NCBI GenBank assembly: GCA_035296905.1 | Contig: DATHAA010000007.1 | Coordinates: 35,368 to 99,367, forward strand | Direction: 5' to 3' | Length of the DNA stretch: 64,000 bases | Source of the DNA: DATEOR01 sp035296905 | GTDB taxonomy: Bacteria; Actinomycetota; Thermoleophilia; Gaiellales; Gaiellaceae | Notes under the pieces: generated by a model | Databases searched by the model: none | What the model saw: the letters and a program-made list of their open reading frames with translations, nothing else | What the model was told of the DNA's origin: nothing | Shown here: one piece after another, positions 59,421 to 64,000 of the stretch | How positions within the stretch are numbered: position 1 is the stretch's first letter | How the letters are laid out: every line of letters begins with the position of its first letter | Made by a program: the position numbers and the translations under genes

Positions 59421-59864
59421 TCACCTCGCTCGTCCGAAGAAGACGAGCTCCTCTGTATCGAGTACCTCACCGGTGTTCACGTCGGTGGCCGTCGCGACCC
59501 AGATTTGGTCCTGCTTGATCCCGATGAATTCGTCATGGGGAACGAATCTCTCGACGAGCGTGCAGCTCTCGCCGGGTGCAAGGACAGCCGGCTCAAAGAG
59601 CGTGCAGGTGCTCTCAACAAGACCACCTGCGAAGTCGTCCCACGAGCGCACCAGAGTGAGGGTTAGGAGGACCGCCTCGTCGCTCGTGTTGCTGATTGTG
59701 GTGAACTTGATCGTGGACGACTCGACGGGCTTCGCCCCGAAGTTGACCGTCCGGGGCGTCACCTGCAGGACATTGCCAGAAGCGAGCCCGCTGGCCGGCA
59801 CTGCAGCCAGCGCAGCGAGGGCGACGGCGACGGCGACGGCGATGATGAAGCATCTCAGTCTCAT
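59421..59864 (-). CDS. Secreted protein with an immunoglobulin-like (HYDIN/choice-of-anchor-D type) domain
   Basis: 147 residues. A signal peptide (LRCFIIAVAVAVALAALAAV, about 3-22) is followed by one beta-rich domain with the pattern VTPRTVNFGAKPVESSTIKF, then CTLFEPAVLAPGESCTLVER with two Cys. The NFG-x-n-STIKFTTISNTS pattern is typical of the ASPM/HYDIN-like domains that decorate cell-surface proteins. The ATG at 59864 has GAGGAGG in front. No partner nearby apart from a frameshifted secreted gene upstream. Confidence 0.7.
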   Translation of the reverse strand: MRLRCFIIAVAVAVALAALAAVPASGLASGNVLQVTPRTVNFGAKPVESSTIKFTTISNTSDEAVLLTLTLVRSWDDFAGGLVESTCTLFEPAVLAPGESCTLVERFVPHDEFIGIKQDQIWVATATDVNTGEVLDTEELVFFGRAR

Positions 59865-59901
59865 GGCTGCCTCCTCAGTCGCAGCATTGAGGCAACCGTA
59901 T

Positions 59902-60672
59902 CTAACTCGTTCGCAGAAATCGAGATCGAAAGCGCCGTTGCAGCGTGCTTGGGATGGCGTCCTCGTCGCTGACCGGGATCCGTTGCCAGGTGTTTCCGTA
60001 GTCAAGACTCACATGGAGGAACAGACGGTCATGGTTCCGCTCCGCCAGGGCCATGCGCCCCGGTTGCAGCCATCCGTCGGGGAACCAGTCGCATGCATGT
60101 AGGCGCGGTCCCAGCCTTCCCCGCAGTCGACTCGGCGTTCCTTGAAGTTGCCATCGGTGGCCCAGGAGACCGAGCAGCTGCGGTCGACGAACCACAGGAA
60201 CTCGTCGACGTTCGGTCCTCAGTAGCGAGCGACGATCGTGGACGGATCGTCGGGAAGGAGATGCGGCACATCCAGCGGCCGTATCGTGCCTTCGCGCTCG
60301 TCGATGAGGTAGACGTGCTCGAAGTGGTCCCCAGTACCGGCCGTTGGCGCCCACGATGAAGAGGGCGGAGCGCCCGTCCTGAGTCACCTCCAGCGCCGCA
60401 TGCTGGTACGGGACTCGGAGCGGAGGATCGCTTTTGCATGCGGAGCGGGGTCCGTCGCACACAACGTAAGCGCGCGTCGTGAAGCCCGACTCGGTCACCG
60501 TCTGGTTTTCCGGAGAGCCCTCGGCGCGGATCCGCTCGAGCGACCACAGCTCGTCGGTCGAGGGCGCCGCCTCCCTGCCGTCGCTCCCGGCGCTGCGGAC
60601 AGCGTCCACGATCGCCACAAGAGCGACGGCAGCGACACACGTCACGCTGAGCCATCTGAACGCAAGCCGCAT
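59902..60672 (-). pseudogene. Frameshifted secreted protein with sialidase/BNR-like end
   Basis: The start at 60672 gives an anchor (AFRWLSVTCVAAVALVAIVD) and SGFTTRAYVVCDGPRSACKS up to ALFIVGANGRYWG. The reading then moves through another frame (VYLIDEREGTIRPLDVPHLL) and, after a stop, continues with VDEFLWFVDRSCSVSWATDG. It returns to the first frame for HVSLDYGNTWQRIPVSD, a BNR-type Asp-box. At least three frame changes or stops break it. Confidence 0.55.
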
Positions 60673-60987
60673 TCGATCGCCCGAGCATAAAGACGCGCCG
60701 TTCGGACTGACAAGAGCCACTTTCTGCAGGAGTCAGCCGTCCGCTACGTCGACGGCGGCGGCGACGTGCTGCTCGTGCCTGACTCGGAGCTCGCCACCGT
60801 CTGCCGCAGACACAATCCGCGCGGCGGCTAGGACGGGCGGAACCTGTACGGAAGGACGCGGGGTGCGACCGGAACTTTTGGCTCGAGGGGCTGAATGCTC
60901 ACGGCCCTACGAATGGATGCGGGAACCTGAACACCGACGAAGGTGTATGACGACTGCTAGAGCTGGCAGCGTCCGGGAGGTACACGA
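60673..60987. other. Gap with a short coding-like fragment
   Basis: Only a 34-codon stretch ending at 60830 looks coding (VRYVDGGGDVLLVPDSELAT), without start or domain. I cannot name its origin. The end of the gap carries the ribosome-binding site GGGAGG of the next gene. Confidence 0.4.
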
Positions 60988-61629
60988 ATGAAAAAAGTCG
61001 CCCTCATCCCCCTCGCAATCATGCTTTTGAGCGCGCTTTGCCCTGCGGTCGCTCTTGGGAAGGGTGCAAGCAAGGCCGAGATCACCGGCCCCGGCCTCGA
61101 CAATCCCATCCTCCTCGCCGGCGAGGGCCAAGTGGGCGGGAAGCGCCTGATGCACATTGCCGAAGCGGCTGGCTTCTTTCCGGCGACCTTCGGACAGAGC
61201 CCCGATCCGATGCTCGACAGTAGGCCTGCCGGAGATCTGGGGCCACGCTACCGGATTACGTATCTGATGCCCGGCCCGAATAACGAGCTGGACGAGATTC
61301 GACAGGACGTCTACCCGTATGCCGAACCAAACCCTGTGTCCTATACGCCGCCTGGACAGCCCTTTTTCGGGAGCGAGCAGACGCGCGGAGGGTGGTACGT
61401 GGCATCGACGTCATTTCTCAAGGATGCTCTCATTCAAGCTGGGCTCCCTGAAATCCAAGCTGGACTCCCTGAAGTCCAAGATGGGCTCCCTGAAGGGGTG
61501 CCGACCCGAGCTGACAGCGGGACGTTCCCTTGGATGGTCGTGGGTCTCCTGGCCGCGCTCGGGGGAATGTTGCTCTTTGGAGCGGTCCTAGTCTTTATGC
61601 TCCGCCGCCGCCCACAAGTGGCGAGATAG
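60988..61629 (+). CDS. Secreted protein with C-terminal membrane anchor, unknown function
   Basis: 213 residues. A signal peptide (KKVALIPLAIMLLSALCPAV, about 2-21) is followed by an extracytoplasmic domain with no known family (AEITGPGLDNPILLAGEG, RYRITYLMPGPNNELDEIRQ) and a stalk with three 7-residue repeats (AGLPEIQ, AGLPEVQ, DGLPEGV). A membrane helix (WMVVGLLAALGGMLLFGAVLV) and a basic end RRRPQVAR complete it: a type I membrane topology. It follows GGGAGG closely. I see nothing that tells its job. Confidence 0.75.
   Translation: MKKVALIPLAIMLLSALCPAVALGKGASKAEITGPGLDNPILLAGEGQVGGKRLMHIAEAAGFFPATFGQSPDPMLDSRPAGDLGPRYRITYLMPGPNNELDEIRQDVYPYAEPNPVSYTPPGQPFFGSEQTRGGWYVASTSFLKDALIQAGLPEIQAGLPEVQDGLPEGVPTRADSGTFPWMVVGLLAALGGMLLFGAVLVFMLRRRPQVAR
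61432..61494. repeat. Three 21-base tandem repeats in the membrane-anchored protein gene
   Basis: Units at 61432-61452, 61453-61473 and 61474-61494 differ by a few bases and encode the stalk repeats. Copy number could vary in frame. Confidence 0.75.
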
Positions 61630-61868
61630 CACACTCGTATGGATATCGTGACGGGTACCGGGGGAGGTTATGTCCGAGGGTGAACGCCCGGACACACCGC
61701 TAACTCTCCGCGAGAAAAACTCGCGAGGGGATGAAAAATGAGGGTTTCCGTACCAGCCCCCCGCCCTAGCTGCTGAACCTGCTCTGCAAGGCCTCAGCGC
61801 CGCCGGCTGCGAGTTGAACTCGAGGCCGGGGTATGACAGCGTGGACGGGCAGTCCGCTCTGGGTCGTT

Positions 61869-61888
61869 CGGCCCAGACGTCTGGGCCG
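61869..61888. promoter_or_regulatory. Perfect 20-base palindrome
   Basis: CGGCCCAGAC followed by its exact reverse complement, about 25 bases before the TTG of the next gene and just ahead of its AAGGAG ribosome-binding site. It may be an operator or a hairpin. The rest of 61630-61868 shows no gene. Confidence 0.5.
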
Positions 61889-61910
61889 CCCCCTTGGAAG
61901 GAGCTTTCTC

Positions 61911-62812
61911 TTGAGACGTTTGACTCTGCCGGTCGTGGCTGCGCTTGCGCTGCTAGCCCTCGCCGTGGGCGGAACGGCCTCAAGCCAGCACCAAGACGGT
62001 CTACGACACGTTCCAGAAGAAGGGCGGCTACTCGCTTAGTGACTATTACGCGAAGTGGTCGAACGGGCCCGGCGGCGCCTATGGCCTCGGTGACATGGGG
62101 GTGGCACCGGGCGACACGCGTTCGTCGCGGACGGCACCTTCTATATCGACGATGCTCCATTCCGGACGTCCTTTGACTTCAGTGTTTTCGACCACCTGAA
62201 GTACATCGCGACAAGTAACCAGTCGTTCGCTGTACCGGCGCGCGGCTCGGTCGAATTCTCATCCGAGATCACGGCTGTCACGCCCGGGACGGTCCCGGGA
62301 TACGTCGTCGACGGCACCTACGGGCCGCCCGGCTCGTATCCGAATGGCCCCCTATTCGAGCACCGTCCTCCAGGGGCAACAAGCAGGCGCGGTCATGAAC
62401 ATGGTCGACTTCTGCACCGGCCAGCTGTTCGATTGGTTCATTTCGGGCAACACCGCGTTTCCGCTGATCGAGCGCCTCCCAACTTCGTCACCGGCAACAC
62501 GTCCGTCCCCGCGAGGGCAACTACGCCGGACCAAACGAGATGCACACCCAGATCATCAAGGAAGTCCCGCTCACGGCTGGCGTGAGCCACAAGGTCGCGA
62601 TTCGCTACACGCGGATCGACGATCTCATACGTCGAGTATTTCCTCGACGGCAAGCTCGTCTCCAAGGTCAAGAACATCGGTATGCCTCTCGACGCGCAGG
62701 GTGTGAGCTATACGGGCACCTCGCCGTCGATCCCAGGCGCGACCGGCGAAGACCTTTGCGCCAAGATCAACTCGTTCTCCATCGGTCACGGGACGTTCAG
62801 CGCCGGTCATGA
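61911..62812 (+). pseudogene. Secreted protein gene broken by several frameshifts (DUF6081-like)
   Basis: A TTG behind AAGGAG gives a signal peptide (RRLTLPVVAALALLALAV). The product can be followed only by changing frame at least four times: GGYSLSDYYAKWSNGPGGAY, FRTSFDFSVFDHLKYIATSN, GAVMNMVDFCTGQLFDWFIS, VSHKVAIRYTRID, then YVEYFLDGKLVSKVKNIGM. The last piece resembles the sugar-binding-like beta-sandwich of DUF6081 proteins (a tentative call). Either decayed or poorly sequenced. Confidence 0.55.
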
Positions 62813-63025
62813 ACGGAGCGCATGCGCGCTCTTCTTGACCACGCGGCCTACCGTGCTCTCGCCTTCCTCGTCCGAAGGAGCAAATCGTTCGATCATTGCC
62901 CGCGTCTCCGGGCCGAGCTCGATTTGGATGACGCTTGTACTCGCTATGCGAGTGAGCGTCTCCAGCGTCCTCTCGCCTAGCTCAAAGTGGATCGTAAAGA
63001 GTCCCATTCGCCTCCATTCGCGCAC
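62807..63025 (-). CDS. Possible small protein, unknown function
   Basis: Up to 72 residues; an internal ATG (63007, MGLFTIHFELGERTLETL) may be the real start. The sequence looks like a beta strand plus an amphipathic helix (TRAMIERFAPSDEEGES) and resembles small proteins near mobile or phage-like genes, but I recognise no family. The end overlaps the decayed gene before it by a few bases. Kept with low confidence because codon use is reasonable. Confidence 0.35.
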   Translation of the reverse strand: MREWRRMGLFTIHFELGERTLETLTRIASTSVIQIELGPETRAMIERFAPSDEEGESTVGRVVKKSAHALRS

Positions 63026-63116
63026 GACTCTTTAGGTCGTCCGCCTCTAGTCGATGAGGGGCAGGGCGCCATCTGCGCGGCGCCCTTGCCCCTCAGGCTT
63101 CAACGCTCTGCTCGTT

Positions 63117-64000
63117 CTACTTGCGGGTGAGGTAGTTGTCCTGCTGGGGAATCGGAAAGCCCTCCCCGAGCACCTCGATCTTGCGGTAGTTGGCGTTGTA
63201 GACGACATAGGAAACGCCTTGTGCCCGATCGACGTCGATGTAGTCACCGATGAAGGTGCCGCCCAGGAACGGATCCGCTTCGGGCTCGTTGGACAGGCGC
63301 GTCACCCATCGCCGCTTCGTCACCGTGCCGGACTGCTTCGAGACAAGGACAACTTCCACGTCCTGTCGATTGTGGAAGATGGTGTCGCGACGGTTCGTGA
63401 ACCAGGCGACCGCGAACTTGCCCGTTCCGTACTCATCAGAGACAGCGGGGAAGTAGTTGTCGCCTCGCTTCGAAATGCTGACGGGTGTCGCCCACGTGTC
63501 CCCCATGTCGTCAGACCAGGTCATATATATCTGCGACTCCTCGCAAGTAAAGTCGAGCAGGTTGTACAGGCAGCGGTCCCAGAGCACGAACATGCGCGGC
63601 TCTCCGTTTACCATGGGCATGATCGACTTCGGGTACGTGGCCACGCGGAAGTCGTTCGAGTGGAGGAACCCACCAAACGGGATCGGGTTGACCTCGCGGT
63701 TCACGATCTTGGTCGGACCAGGCGTAGTTGAGCCGGGCGGAATGACCACCGCCTTGACCGTGAACACCTGCGCCGTCTCCTCTAGTTCACCTTCGATCTG
63801 CACCCACGTGATCAGCGTCGAGCCATCGTTCGCGATCGTGACGTCCGAGAACTGGACGTCCTCGTCAGTGCCTGAGATGACAATCGGCTGGTCACAGGCA
63901 AGCGTCACTGCATCGCAGTGGACCGCCTTGATCTCCGCGCCGGTAAAGCCAAGCGGTGCGTTGGGATCATTGGCGAAGTCCGAGTACGTGATCCAGATCT
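63117..64000 (-). CDS. Sialidase/BNR-repeat secreted protein (C-terminal part, runs off the right edge)
   Basis: At least 294 codons, open to the window edge, so the start and any signal peptide lie outside. Asp-box type repeats are seen: IYMTWSDDMGDTWATPVSIS and ITYSDFAND, with FAVAWFTNRRDTIFHNRQDV and FIGDYIDVDRAQGVSYVVYN between. This is a six-bladed propeller typical of exo-alpha-sialidase-like proteins, many of which are not sialidases. No frameshift in this stretch. The catalytic Arg triad cannot be judged. Confidence 0.75.
   Translation of the reverse strand, partial: IWITYSDFANDPNAPLGFTGAEIKAVHCDAVTLACDQPIVISGTDEDVQFSDVTIANDGSTLITWVQIEGELEETAQVFTVKAVVIPPGSTTPGPTKIVNREVNPIPFGGFLHSNDFRVATYPKSIMPMVNGEPRMFVLWDRCLYNLLDFTCEESQIYMTWSDDMGDTWATPVSISKRGDNYFPAVSDEYGTGKFAVAWFTNRRDTIFHNRQDVEVVLVSKQSGTVTKRRWVTRLSNEPEADPFLGGTFIGDYIDVDRAQGVSYVVYNANYRKIEVLGEGFPIPQQDNYLTRK

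Noticed and set aside
1..64000. tRNA, rRNA, insertion sequences, integrase or phage genes
   Set aside because: No cloverleaf-like or rRNA-like sequence, no transposase or integrase motif and no terminal inverted repeats were found by reading.

Overview
This window comes from a high-GC bacterium. It is most likely an actinobacterium of the Thermoleophilia (Gaiellales/Solirubrobacterales-like). That placement is inferred from purine gene content, codon use and small-protein types; no rRNA is present to prove it.

The backbone is a de novo purine cluster split into three blocks on the + strand: purB-purC-purS-purQ (285-3382), purL-purF (18196-21746) and purM-purN-purH (28291-31281). Within blocks the genes overlap by 1-8 bases or are 4 bases apart, so they are probably translationally coupled. 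purD, purE and purK are not here. About 14.8 kb of accessory DNA (3383-18195) separates purQ from purL. It holds an orphan peptide-type ABC permease, the TrkH/TrkA potassium uptake pair, a frameshifted K+ channel, gene fragments (methyltransferase, multicopper oxidase, FAD oxidoreductase, nucleotide cyclase), a large cyclase / beta-propeller / solute-binding fusion, two DivIVA-like coiled-coil paralogues, a glyoxalase (VOC) gene with a decayed copy, and five clusters of short repeats that each encode the C-terminal tail of a VOC protein.

Between purF and purM lies a PucR-regulated aminotransferase/aldehyde dehydrogenase operon for amine or amino-acid breakdown, beside an MFS transporter. After purH come reverse transsulfuration genes (cystathionine beta-synthase and gamma-lyase) flanking two VOC genes, then a YugP-type metallopeptidase, a glycogen/trehalose-type operon (SDR, glucosidase, glycosyltransferase) and a complete proton-translocating transhydrogenase (pntAA-pntAB-pntB).

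The 43-48 kb region has a secreted subtilase and a methylamine-dehydrogenase-like set: a MauE-MauD fusion, a Cys-rich MauA-like Tat substrate and a membrane beta-propeller. Then come a drug-type ABC exporter (two permeases and an ATPase) divergent from a MarR regulator, and a MacB-like system made of a double ATPase and a 1004-residue FtsX permease, divergent from a LysR regulator. The last 8 kb (56.5-64 kb) holds a secreted M36-like peptidase, a GAF-GGDEF diguanylate cyclase and a frameshift-dense stretch of secreted or sialidase-like genes.

One pattern runs through the window. At least 16 monocistronic or operon-leading starts lie 6-7 bases after a TANNNT hexamer with no Shine-Dalgarno sequence, which points to leaderless transcription. 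Several frame breaks fall in or near short homopolymers, so sequencing error competes with true pseudogenisation for those genes. No tRNA, rRNA, CRISPR array or insertion sequence was seen.
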